Below, piece by piece: positions 24,683 to 36,571 of a stretch of DNA of 64,000 nt (position 1 is the stretch's first letter; each line of letters starts with the position of its first letter). The stretch lies in NCBI GenBank assembly GCA_028829895.1, contig CM054178.1:90895558-90959557 (forward strand). The letters are read 5' to 3'. A program made the translations under genes and the position numbers. The notes under the pieces were generated by a model. The model was given only the letters and a program-made list of their open reading frames with translations, had not been told where the DNA came from and ran no database searches. The DNA is from Sinotaia quadrata (taxonomy: Eukaryota > Mollusca > Gastropoda > Architaenioglossa > Viviparidae).

Positions 24683-27600
24683 CATTAACCCTGCATCAAA
24701 ATAAAAACCAACCTCGATAAGAATACAACTGAATCCCGAACTGTTCTCTCCAACTGGCGTCTTGATGACGTCTTTATTTGTTCCAGTAATTTCTGGAAAA
24801 CTGGAATAGACCAGCTGGTACAGCTTGACGTCAGAGTCAACATTCAGCAACTTGATGTTGTACTCTAGGCAAAACGCCCGGACCAGTATGTGCTGGATGT
24901 TGATCGTGACATCGTTGGTGGCGGACGTTGGTAAAAGGCATAACATCACTTCGTCAGGAGAACTGTCAATAGAAGAGGGTTGCTTGATTAAGATTATACA
25001 TATTTTGACAACGAAACAAAGAAAAAATACTCACGTCACAGTAAGTTATTAAAAAGAGAATGTGTTTGTGTGTGTGCGCAAGCGTGGAGAACCAAGACCT
25101 ACTGACGTCACAATAAGCCAAAACCTGCACCCAACTGTAGCGACTTAGGAGTAGGGATTTCGGAGAGATTTAAAAGTGGTGTACATTACTGGTCTATTTT
25201 TTTTATTTTTTATTTTTTGACAATTTAGCAACACTGCCTCATTTATAAATTCCTCAAAGAAAATATATCAAATTGCACTAAGGTCTATCATAGTACTGAC
25301 ATGTTGCGCTAACACTATTTTTATTACCATGTGACATATGACTGAGATCCCTTTAAACTAATGACAAATTGCCCTAACGACTCGCTAGAAGAAATCCGAG
25401 GTGATAGAGTGTGCTCCCTCTAAGCTACTTCAGTTGACATGGTGATAGACTTTTAAGGAAACACATCTTAAATAAACGACAAAGGTTTTACATTGACGTG
25501 TCATCTTACCTGTTCAGGACTTGAACACATCCATCCAAACCACACACCAAACGACCATCTGCAGCACCCTGTTTGACCATCTCGACCACTGCCTGGCCGA
25601 TCTCTTGGGTCTGCCTGCAATGACACAGATACCATTTACGGTTAATAAGGTGCCCAAATTCGATATGCAATGACATAAACGCCAATTATGTTTAATAACA
25701 CGTTAAAACTTTGATGTGCAGCGACACAAACGCCAATTATGTTTAATAACACGTTAAAACTTTGATGTGCAGCGACACAAACGCCAATTATGTTTAATAA
25801 CACGTTAAAACTTTGATGTGCAGCGACACAAACGCCAATTATGTTTAATAACACGTTAAAACTTTGATATGCAGTGATACGGATACCAATTAGAGGTGTC
25901 AAATAATTATGCGTACTTTTCGTGTGCAACGAAGCAAACATCAGTTATGGTTAACAATATGCTGACTTCTGGAGTAACAATGATGTAAAATGGATCCATG
26001 ATGGTTAAGAATATGTTGGCTTCTGGCATAATGATTCAAATAATAGTATGCTTGGGGGGAAGGGGGTTAGTGTACAGTGATTAATTTGCGAAATAGTTAA
26101 TATGCTGAATTTTGATACATTATTGTTGTGATTAACAGTATGCTGACAGTGTGCGTAATGTATAATGATTAACTGCTTCCAAAATTGATGACAATATAGT
26201 GACACAGAGGTGAATAAAAAACAGTGACATAAGAAAATAACACAACTATCCACGATTGGAACTAATTAATGTACATCCAGGGTCAAGGTCGACATATACT
26301 TTGAAGTCAATGGGATTTGTTTGTCAAAGCCATATTCACCTTAGGGGTCGAGCATTTTGTTCTTTATCTTTTACGCGTTCACTTATCGAGTTCAAAGTGG
26401 CGAGCAGCTACCTTTTGGTGCAAGTGTACTTATGAAACCGAGACAATAAATCTTTTCCTTTCATATATTAGTGTGTTTGCTTTCTTGTACTTTTCTCCTG
26501 CGTGTGTGTGTGGAAAGAGAGAGAGAGAGAGAGCGTTTCAATGTTGCTGGGGTGTTGTTTGTTTTTAAAACGAACACACAAACACACAATCAATCAATTA
26601 ATCAATCACTTCTGTTGCGGTCTATCTTTCCAAGTAGGTCAGTATATGTAGGTGGACGGACGTGTGGGTGTTCACATACAGTGAGAGTCCGTGCTTAACA
26701 AGACAGCCTGTTGCTGAATCCGATTAAGAACGGAGGGTGGGGTGGTACGGTTATTGCAAACAGTTTTAAGCCATTGATTTATGAGACACGACAGCTTGCT
26801 TGACATACCCACCTCTGGTGTATGTGCGCATGCGTGCGTGTTTTCCTTCTTTCTTTTCCTTCCTGACTTTGTATGCCTAACGCTTCTTCCTTGTGCATGT
26901 AATAAAGTCCCTACAAGTACCCGTTGAAAAGCACGACATATCTCAGCAATGACGTAGAACCTTCGCCAAGTCGGGTGCGATCTCGTCCCAATCCTGCCTA
27001 GTCACGGTGTCGATGGTAATCATTGTCCGGGTACCGACTGTTGACGGCGATACACTGCGGCTTACGTAAGCAACAAGCTTGGGCTAGTTTTCCCGAAAAA
27101 TATCTTAGTCGATTTCTTTCGCACTGTGTTATGTCGTGAACTAACTGAAATGGGGCAGTGGGGTGGGGTGTTAATGAATTGGCCCCGATACCAGAAATTT
27201 TTGTTTAAAATTAAAAAAATCAGTTGTTTGACGGGTGAAACAGAATAATCAATAATAACCTGCCACCCGTTAATAACTGCGCAAGGCTTGTGAAATTCTT
27301 TTACCCACCCCACCCCTTTCTTGTAAATTGTAAAGATAACTCTTTCAAGGAATTTATATGAACAACCTTCCCAGGCGGATGCGAATAAAGTAGGTCATAA
27401 ACAAGTCATTACGTGTTTTCCTGCTTTCTGTCGATGCTGCAGTTTATACTGTATTTCGAGAAATTGCCCAAACCGTTATTTCCACAAGGCAGATCGGAAA
27501 TCCACTCCGGCACTTCGAACAACGGACGCATTACGATGACGCATACTCCATCGTTCCGTAATGAGGCGACTACTTCAGATAGGAATACCGGTTTTATTAA

Positions 27601-27877
27601 ATGGACCAAAATTAATTAAGTGAACACTGATTACACTGAGATCACTATCGCCCTAAAATGACATTTTCCGTGAAAGTGAAAACTCAAAAAGTGTGACTTT
27701 TCCTTTTTGCTTTTATTTTCTGGACAGAGCGGCAGTTTACTATTGCTAAACGATCAGAGTGGCAAATGAATGAACTGATAGTTACGACAGTGTAGCTCTT
27801 TCAATTAAACAAAATCAAAATTACTGGGAGATTTTTGCTGCTGTTGTTGGATAATTGCTTGTTTGCAATTTTTAAAT

Positions 27878-27930
<53 letters not shown>

Positions 27931-28407
27931 CGGTTCACTGGCTGCATGGTACGACTTAAGTTTTAACTGGTAATGTTTACTTTTTTAGTCGAAGTGAATC
28001 AATAATAATAATTAAATATGTCTTCCCTTCTTAAGTCTCAGGCCGTTCCCCCTATGTCTACTTACGCAACCCCAGCCTATCCCACACAAAAATCCCCTGG
28101 CTAACAAAACGTTTTGCACTTCAAATGCCATCCAATGCATTAAATCTAACCAAAAAGTTTTGGATTATTCACTTCTAATACTATTATTTCAGAACTTTCT
28201 CGATGTTCGCTGTTAGCGATAGCAGTCGATCCTTATGCCATCTGGCCATTTTGGGGGACGACATATACATGTAGGCGGCCTACAGCATGGGTAAAGTGTG
28301 TCAGTAACTAACGGTAACCCTGTCAATTTCAATAAATTAGAAGATTTATTTAAGAATACTTACTGTTGTACTTCTTCGTCTTCTTCAACGACCTCTGGAA
28401 GAGTCAT
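23992..28407 (-). CDS. gadd45: GADD45-family stress-response protein (complete, four exons)
   Basis: Exons on the minus strand: 28407..28364 (44 nt), 25614..25510 (105 nt), 24962..24713 (250 nt), 24093..23992 (102 nt with stop TGA). All phases join (2, 2, 0) to give 166 residues, matching the 160-odd of animal GADD45 proteins. The protein starts MTLPEVVEEDEEVQ. Exon 2 encodes helix 1 (TQEIGQAVVEMVKQG) and RLVCGLDGCVQVLN. Exon 3 encodes SPDEVMLCLLP, the INIQHILVRAFCLEYNIKLL core and CILIE, the L7Ae/L30e/S12e/Gadd45 fold. The C-terminus reads QPQPYVELPD, like the V-x-x-LP end of vertebrate members. Members bind MEKK4/MTK1, PCNA and cyclin-dependent kinases and are induced by stress. The loop after LCLLP (residues 62-69) is barely acidic, unlike the acidic loop of vertebrate paralogues. 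The exon 3 donor (GAG/GTTGGT) is weak. One invertebrate-type gene; a/b/g assignment is not meaningful. Confidence 0.95.
24301..24382. repeat. (CA)n microsatellite in GADD45 intron 3
   Basis: About 40 CA units; in the transcript this is a (UG)n tract. Confidence 0.97.
24623..24679. repeat. (CA)n microsatellite beside the GADD45 exon 3 donor
   Basis: About 28 CA units. In the transcript a (UG)n tract begins 33 nt into intron 3, right after a weak 5' splice site. Confidence 0.97.
25611..25872. repeat. 51-bp minisatellite overlapping the GADD45 exon 2 acceptor region
   Basis: About four clear units ACGCCAATTATGTTTAATAA followed by CACGTTAAAACTTTGATGTG CAGCGACACAA (25,662-25,872). The stretch 25,611-25,661, which contains the exon 2 acceptor, is a degenerate first unit (CTGCAATGACACAGATACCA followed by TTTACGGTTAATAAGG). 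Confidence 0.88.
25873..28363. other. Remainder of GADD45 intron 1
   Basis: Holds a short GA run (26,515-26,532), a CT-then-GT tract (27,880-27,924), and a coding-like 112-nt segment at 26,943-27,054 (see findings). Open frames at 27,409-27,619 on both strands are unidentified. Confidence 0.5.
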
Positions 28408-28593
28408 TTGAGATGATTTTCAAAATTATCAGGACTAACAAACAAAAGCTGATTCTGTTTCAATAATTTCCCGAGACTGAACTTGCCTCTACGAGGAATA
28501 CCAACAATACTGTTTTCGCCTACTCACTGAATCTTCCGTGTCCGCCTCGTGACAGCAACGTCGCTTATGACGCACTGCGCGAGTTTCCCGATA

Positions 28594-28602
28594 CTATTTA
28601 TA
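28594..28602 (-). promoter_or_regulatory. TATA box of the GADD45 gene
   Basis: TATAAATAG on the minus strand, 187 nt upstream of the ATG, which would place initiation near 28,565-28,572 with a 5' UTR of about 160 nt. A CRE/AP-1-like TGACGCA lies at 28,568-28,574 and the interval 28,500-28,600 is CpG-rich. A TATA promoter fits an inducible immediate-early type gene. Confidence 0.55.
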
Positions 28603-28609
28603 ACTTTTA

Positions 28610-30840
28610 CGGGTTAACCCTTTTCTTTTAACGCAGTCTGAGGCAAGAAACACTCAAGAGCTCCAATTTTTTTTTTTGTAGCGTTTTTCACATGATTCAG
28701 TCTCCGCGCAAGTCAGAAAAAACTGGGGCTGTGCAAGGCTCGCCGAATCTGCATGCCCAAATCTTCTAGCTGCCAGCGATTCCGAGAAAACAGCGCAACT
28801 GGGAAATGATGTCTGCTTTCCAGAGAGTGGCTACGCAGATGAAAATCACGCGGTGGTGGTGGTGGGCACTCGTTGGTAACTGTCTGTTTAGGCAAATAAA
28901 TGCATATTTATCAATAACTGTTTTTGATTTTGTTTCTAAGTAGCAATAACAGTACCGATGTTGGTAGAAAAGTTGTTATAATTTTAAACCTGTCCTAACA
29001 GCATACTTAAAGATCAAACTTGACAAACAGATGTAAACTACCTTGATAACCAACATCGAGTGTGCATATACTGGGCCTGTCTGTGTCAATGTCTGCTATT
29101 TTATAGTCGTGGGGGGGGGGTGAGACTTTTGGCAAAGGTCGTGATTTCCCGGTCTTAATCGTTGATTGTACGTAATCTTCGTTCATTAACAGAATGTGGA
29201 CAGAAGAAGATATTTATAAACGAAAAGGCTGGCTTGTTCGACACGTTTTGTTGTGGTATCGCAGTTGGTTCATTAGCTCTATATTAATCTCTGTTTACCC
29301 GGTGTTAATGATCCCAATTTAAACTAAATATGCACTTTGCAGATCTATGCAGAGGATGACCACAGCACAACGAAGAGCCAACGCCACCTAGTTAATGGTT
29401 ATGATTATTATTAGTAGTAATTAATCATCCATAACTAATTAACTGGTACAAAAGAGTATATTGTACCTGGAATTACTGAGAATGAAAAAATAATGTTTTA
29501 AATATAACTTGAAATTCCAGCACTGCATTATTAAAATAGATTCTCTCACCTTAATTATGGCAGATGAATCTCGTTGGGGTGATCTTGGCACATTTATCAT
29601 TCAACCAAAAGAGTCATTCCAATTCTGTTCTCACAGGACAATGGAAAATGTCTACCAGTTTGGGCTAAGAAGGCTGTTTGTAAATCCACTCACTGAGGGC
29701 AGTAAAAGGCTTGAAGGGATTTACTCCTAAAAACAGTTTCCAAACCTACCAGTAGTGGAAAGAAATGAAAAGAGGGGAATCCTTTCAAACATAATTAAAT
29801 TACTCATAAATTCTATGCATGCAACATCAAAGTGTGACCATGACAAGCTGGTGTATCAGGGAAGGGTCAAAGCATAAGTTCCATTTCCTCCCCCCCCCCC
29901 CTCTCTTACCCCAATGTAATTTTAGAGTGAGTACACAAAATCTGATGATAACCTCGTAGTGATGGCCAGTTTGTATTTATTTTTTATTTATTTATTTATC
30001 TATCAGGAGGTGGTGTACCAAAATATGACATATCCCTGGCCTAAGAGACGTGTGCAAGAAGAATGCGAAATAACACCACCTAGTGTTATCAACATAATCA
30101 TAGAGGATCGATAATAGATGTAAAGAGTAAGCCTTAACAATTGTCCATGTTTACCGGCCCCTACAGAGAAATATATTGCTCATTTCAGCAGGTTCTTGTC
30201 CGGATCAACACATGTCTTTAATCCATGTGTTTTAATCTACGTTCTGCAGTCATACCTGCGAATCCGTTTTGGTGATGAGTTTTCCTGCCTGAATGGGCGG
30301 TCGCCGACATGACATCACCTGTAGACGAAAGATCCAGATGCGACATCTAGCTAAGTAAAGAAGCCATCCGAGCTAACAATCTGACCCAATAGGGGAGACA
30401 TAAACATTTAATCTAGACAATCGAAGGCAGGACAGTATATTGTATTCAACTGAATTGTACTTGAGATTCGAATTTGATGTTCCTTCTTTTTATTTATTGT
30501 TAATATTAAATTTTGTTGTTTTTATCTTAACCCCCATTTTGGAGATTTGTTAGAGTAACCTGAATGAGTTGGTTGGGGGCAGAGATATTAATATTATAAA
30601 TTGTAATTGATAACATGGGGGAGATAACATTTATCAGCTCAGGCACATCAGCTGCTTTGTCTTTTACTATGTCTTATGAGTAACAGTCCCGAATATTTAG
30701 CATAGGAACTGAAGGGCATGTAATGCCGTCTGGCTGCTGTTAGTATTAGCATTGATATAATAACTTGATATCGGTAATTTTGGACCTGATATGGTGGCAG
30801 GGTCGATAAATATAATTGGACATGTAACAACTACATATAA
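28610..30840. other. Intergenic, no gene recognised
   Basis: Includes poly-T, poly-G and poly-C runs (28,664-28,678; 29,110-29,120; 29,891-29,901). A plus-strand open frame at 29,509-29,730 in CpG-poor sequence could be a mobile-element relic but matches nothing I know. Confidence 0.45.
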
Positions 30841-30841
30841 G

Positions 30842-31480
30842 TCACAAAGTCTACATATAAATCACAAATACTACATTATACGTTTCACAAAGAATTACAG
30901 GTCACAAGTACTATGTATAGGTTACAAAATAGTACATATATCACAAAGTCTACATATAAATCACAAATACTACATTATACGTTTCACAAAGAATTACAGG
31001 TCACAAGTACTATGTATAGGTTACAAAATAGTACATATATCACAAAGTGCTACATATAAATTTCACAAAATACTTTGTTTATATACTACAAAAAGTCACA
31101 AAATACTTTGTTTATATACTACAAAAAGTCACAAAATACTTTGTTTATATACTACAAAAAGTCACAAAATACTTTGTTTATATACTACAAAAAAGTCACA
31201 AAATACTTTGTTTATATACTACAAAAAGTCACAAAATACTTTGTTTATATACTACAAACAAGTCACAAAATACTTTGTTTATATACTACAAAAAGTCACA
31301 AAATACTTTGTTTATATACTACAAAAAGTCACAAAATACTTTGTTTATATACTACAAACAAGTCACAAAATACTTTGTTTATATACTACAAAAAGTCACA
31401 AAATAATACATGCGTCACAAAGTGCTAAATGTAAGTTACAAGTCAAAAAGAATTTTATATTTCACAAAATGCTACATGTA
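30842..31480. repeat. Compound minisatellite: 99-bp duplication then 33-bp array
   Basis: A 99-bp unit starting TCACAAAGTCTACATATAAA is present twice without visible change (30,842 and 30,941). About ten copies of AGTCACAAAATACTTTGTTT plus ATATACTACAAAA follow (31,060-31,400). Single-base length variants (CAAAAAG, CAAACAAG) shift the frame. Confidence 0.95.
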
Positions 31481-33048
31481 CGTTACTGACTATGTAATGT
31501 TGAGACAGTCATTCTAAATACGAGACTGCAGTCTGTGCTATCTACATGAAACCCCGATAGCTCAACACAAGGCTGTAATGGATCCGCCCATGAAGTGTCG
31601 CGTGCAAGCTCAGGAACATCTTGATTGACATGTTATTGTGCACTGATGAGCACTCATACTGAAAGGCTGGTGTGGACTTGAAAGAAAAACAAAGTATTCT
31701 TAATATTCAAACGAAACTAAAATTGGGTTCAGTAGCTCTTTTGAGTAAAATTGAATTATCTTTCGAGTGAATGTTCATATGCCTATGATGAGCAAACTGA
31801 ATTCAGAGTCCAGTTTCAGTGTAAGCAGTAATGCTTAGTGTGATAGAATGGGTTTGCCTCTCTCTGTTTTTAAATTAAATTGTTATATAAATTACTAATT
31901 GTCAGAGTAACCCAACCTTGGGCAATCCTTATGGTGTTTATTTTGAAAGTATCTGAGTTGAAGTAAACAGCAATATTCAAGGCAAGAATATTCTAGATTG
32001 CTGATGTAATGCAAGCTGAGTGAGTAGTTTTCTATTGACCAATGATTATATATAAATATAATTTATGATAACAAGACCAGCCAATGGGCTGAGATTAAGG
32101 AGTTCACTTCCTGCAGAAAATTCAACTATCTGATCACTTTTGAATATGAAGTAGAAGGAGAAAGTCTATCTTGAAAGGCAGTCATTAGCTTGATAGTGAG
32201 TTCAAACTGACTGGTTGCAAGAGAATGGACTTAGGAATATTTCATGCATCTTTGCTGTTGATATGCTCTACTTGTGTTTATGTAGAGGTGTACTATGTGA
32301 GTTGACCTTTATTACTACAAGTGTTGAATTAGGCTGTTCACATGTAGTTTGCTAAGAAAGCATGACATTGTTTGATATACTGTATATATTTTACCATGTG
32401 TATGTATTGGATTAATAAATACTGTTGCAGGAAATTATAAGTTGAGAATGGAGTGTGAGGTGAAGTGGTTTTATATTGTTATGAACAGGAAACTTAGATT
32501 TGCACCTTAATTATATTTTGCAGTGAACAACAGTGGCCTTTTGAGGTTGAGTTTTGAGCTTCAAATTTCGAGTTCAACTCTCAAGTTTCCAGTTGCCTAT
32601 TTTCATGTGCTGTATGAACCTCCTGGTTTAAACCGCTATGACCGACCCTGATAAAGGTGTAAGTGTAAGGAACACAGCACTCTACTGCTGTCTGACAACA
32701 AGATTTGTTAACTGCCAGATAATTTCCAGTGTAGAGAAATTATGAGACATCACTACATTTATTGTTCTGTTTGAAAGAGATGACATGGTGAGAAGAATTG
32801 CCCAGGTCAATGCCAAGCAGTGGAACAGTGTTTTCCACGTGCAAGTGATACACGTGGAGCAGATGAAATTTGAACTGAACTATAAATTGTGACATTTTGG
32901 AAAATGTGTAAAGACTGATAAAACCACACTGATTCAGGTTATGTAAAACTGTTATTGTTCATCTCTTGACAGCTCCATTTGTATTCTATGATTGGACTAA
33001 CCTACAATTTGTATTGACTCTATTGTTGAATTGCATTTATTATTTATT

Positions 33049-33088
<40 letters not shown>

Positions 33089-33540
33089 TGTGTAAGGTAA
33101 AATTATCTGAATATGTGATCATGGAATATTGATGTCAAGTAATCTATTTCATTCTAATTGTCATATGTATATCTGATTGTTCATTTAAACAAATTTATTT
33201 TTAAATTTATCGACCTTCTTACACATATTGATAATCTTATGTTGGAGGAGAAAGTTGGTGGATGGGAGGCTCGCTAAATATAGATTAAAAGTAGCATTTG
33301 CCTTCTCCTTTAGTAAGTTTTCCACTTAAGAAAAGATTTTGTGACTGTAAACGTTGTTTATGTTGTGTAATAGAGAAAACGTTTACAATGGCCGCTTATC
33401 ATCCAAGTGAGGGACGAGTGTCTGTTGGAGGATCATTAATAAAATAAATTAAGATTCTCATCACTTGTAATTAGTTAAGAAAGATTAATTAATGTTAATA
33501 ATAATAACTTTCATTCACTAGTGGTGTGCCTGTCATACTT
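31481..33540. other. CpG-poor intergenic stretch, no gene recognised
   Basis: 31,650-33,200 has few CpGs and may be an old mobile element, but no domain is visible. A (GA)n tract occupies 33,053-33,086. A 45-bp block at 31,793-31,840 (TTTCAGTGTAAGCAGTAAT) resembles the array at 33,545. Confidence 0.45.
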
Positions 33541-33544
33541 ATGT

Positions 33545-33715
33545 TAATCGAACTGCGTTCTGAGTCTGGTTTCAGTGTAAGCAGTAATACTTATGTTGAT
33601 CGGACTGCATTCTGAGAATGGTTTCAGTGTAAGCAGTAAAATGAGTAATACTTATGTTGATCGGACTGCATTCTGAGTATGCTGTCAGTGTAGGAAGTAA
33701 TGCTGATCCCGAGTA
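33545..33715. repeat. About 60-bp repeat, three copies
   Basis: TTTCAGTGTAAGCAGTAA and ATACTTATGTTGATCGGACT with GCATTCTGAGTATGG recur, spacing variable. Confidence 0.85.
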
Positions 33716-35800
33716 TAGTGAGCCAAGAAATGTAATTTTCAAAGTGTTTTGTTTCCTATCAAAGATAACTGAAATTAAAATCATCTGATTCGCTCACTGG
33801 ACAAGGAACATAAATTTCGGGGCTTCCCATTCACGCGTAGGCCTAGGCACGGACGGGGGTGGTGGGTGGTGGACGTTGTCATTTATATACTAGTGGGATG
33901 CGCGTGTGGGAAAGTTCGTTAAGACCACTTAACTAAGTCTTACTCTCACGCATGTCAATTAAAAAAACAAACAAGAAGCAGGCATGAAAATGTGTATAAT
34001 GTTCTGTTGAGCTAGCTTATCAAGGGCCCGAGTCCGTAAGACGGGACGAGACGCACAGTCCGTCGCCAGCTTGGTCGCAATCCCGTCAAAGCGAGGTGTT
34101 ATGATTGTACGCACGTGAGTAGACGAGAATCACGTTACGCGCGACAAAAGGTTGACTCATGCGTGACTGCCACACACGAATCGTTAATTACTGATGCAAA
34201 TAAGCGCCTCACTTTGGGCGTTTAACAGCATCCGTAATAATTATTTCAAACTTTCCAAGGCGTTAACTGTTTTAAATTCATAATTTTATTCATAGTTCAA
34301 TAAGATGGTTGGAGATTGTGAACAGTTAATAAATGTCGTATCCCGAACCGGATACTGTTGTCAAATGATACGAATTGTTAAGGCTTCAGTCTGAAAATAA
34401 CAGTTTGTAAAGGATAATATACTTATCTGTTACGAAAATAATTATTTTGGCCGTTAGCCAGTTAGTATTACCAACTCTGTAGGATAATTATTGAGATATT
34501 AGTACAATCTGAAAGACGGCGAGATATGCCCGGTGTGCTGTAAAATAATTTAACTTAACCGACCACATACAAACTTAACCGGCTGCAAACTAATTTAACC
34601 GGCTAACTTAAACCGCCTACCAGCAAAAACAAATTAATAAAATTGTCTAGTGGAGTTAGTGTCTAAAAGAAATGTTCATATGTACTGGAGGAGGAAAAGA
34701 GCACTATACATCAAATGAATGGGAGGAGAGATTAAAAAACTGCTTAATTTTTTTTCTTCTTTTCTATTTAAACTACTAAATGGACGATCTCATGGCATGT
34801 CATTGTCAATAAACTGACTAAAAGCAATCATTTATCCAGCTGGAGTGACGTCAATCAAGTCAGCGAGCAACACGTGACTGTCGCTAATTTTGTCGCAAAA
34901 CTAAAATAGGAGTTGTATCTTCCCCACATTTTATTATTTGCATAGAACTTTTAATCATATCCGGAAATTAAACTGGTGATCTAATTTGTTTTGTGCATTT
35001 CAACGACAGCTCGACAGCTTAGACTGCATGTCTAATTATATACAGCCATACCAAAGTCTCCAACTATTTAAACACACCAATAGAAACCAGCCAGTCCATA
35101 AACGTATGTGAATATCCACATATTCGAGCCGTAAAAAGGATGTTACTATTTCTCTTGATTTAGCACTCGTGACATCCCGAACTTAAATGAGAAAGGGGTA
35201 TTAATAAACGTATATGAGAGAGAGAGAGAGAGTGATTTGGGGTGTTCGCCAGTACAATCACATGCTAACAGACTAGGTTGCGGGCGAGTGTGGCCTCTTA
35301 ATGTTGCCTTAGTATTAATCTATGGTGCTTTGTTGCTGACTGAATTACGGCGTAGCCTATTTTGGAATTTTTCTAATTCACTTAAGTGTCGATTGTGGAG
35401 TATGTGTCATTTTTAGTTCTCTTCTTGTTCGTTTAAATATCCTGATGCTTACGACTTGTTCTATTTCTACCTTTCTATACCAGCGGACTGACGAATTGTG
35501 GGGATAACTTGACACTAGACACCTTTCTCTTCTCACGGCGTAAACGTGTTGACGTCATTATGTTTTATTTTGTATTTAACCCTTTACATGAGGGGATGTT
35601 TGAGTTGTTATGATATACGCTAAAGATTGTCTCACATCCACTTGACAAGAGCCATCGTTCAATCATGGAGTACAATTTTTTCTAGGAGTTCATTTTTGGC
35701 AGCCATTATACCAATCGTCCCACGTTGTTAATTCGACTACTCGTTGTCCAGGAGATCTGCAACAGTTTTATGCTTTGTCCAGAAGTTTCATTTCTAATTG
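33716..35800. other. Intergenic, no gene recognised
   Basis: 34,020-34,160 is CpG-rich and could be a regulatory island. CREs lie at 34,846-34,853 and 35,550-35,557. A short GA run is at 35,214-35,233. Confidence 0.45.
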
Positions 35801-35804
35801 CTGA

Positions 35805-36045
35805 CCACTGGTCAAAATTATTCAATGATAATTTTGCTTCTAAAAATTCACTGACCACTGGTAAACATTATTCAATGATAATATTACTGCTAAAACCCTA
35901 TTGACCACTGGTCAACATTATTCAACGATAATTTTGCATCTAAAAATCCACTGACCACTGGTAAACATTATTCAATGATAATTTTGCTGCTAAAACTCAC
36001 TGACCCTGGTCAACAGCATTCAACGATAATTTTGCTGCTAAATCT
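35805..36045. repeat. About 51-bp minisatellite
   Basis: Five copies of CACTGGTCAACATTATTCAA plus TGATAATTTTGCTGCTAAAA, degenerate. Confidence 0.9.
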
Positions 36046-36533
36046 CCGTTTTCCCTCTAGACTCTAGATCTAGAATATTAAGTTTGGCCAGTGTCAAGAT
36101 GAGCACGCCTCGTCAGTAGCGGCTAACCTAACGGCCACACCCGAGTTAAATAACCATGCGTATACTGCAGTCTGCAGGCAAGGGGAACAACTACCGAGTG
36201 TGACCCTAGAAATGACACTGAACGGATCCTGTTTCATGTTAGCGATTCTTAGCGAGACACGACGAACCTCCCTCCTCTTTCATTTAGTCACACGCAGATA
36301 TACGTGTGTGTTTGTAAGAGTGTACTCGAGAGACAGCGAGGCAGACAGAAAACGGCAATATAAGGGTGGGGAAGAATGGTGTAATTAGCATAAGCTAAGA
36401 GTAATCAATCTCGATGTCACAAACAGAAATCTGTTTAAATGGGTTTGTGAAATATGTGAGGGTTGTGCGACGACATCTCTGTGCACATAGAATCATAGAT
36501 TAACTCCCTTTATTTGAAAAATATATATTCGCT

Positions 36534-36571
<38 letters not shown>

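Noticed and set aside
24186..24949. Poly-Cys/Val and poly-Thr/His frames
   Set aside because: Translations of CA/TG microsatellites. Only the stretch 24,713-24,949 is real coding sequence (GADD45 exon 3).
30791..31489. 232-codon plus-strand open frame plus two overlapping long frames
   Set aside because: All three frames are open because the 33-bp unit contains no stops; the translation is pure repeat without a start context.
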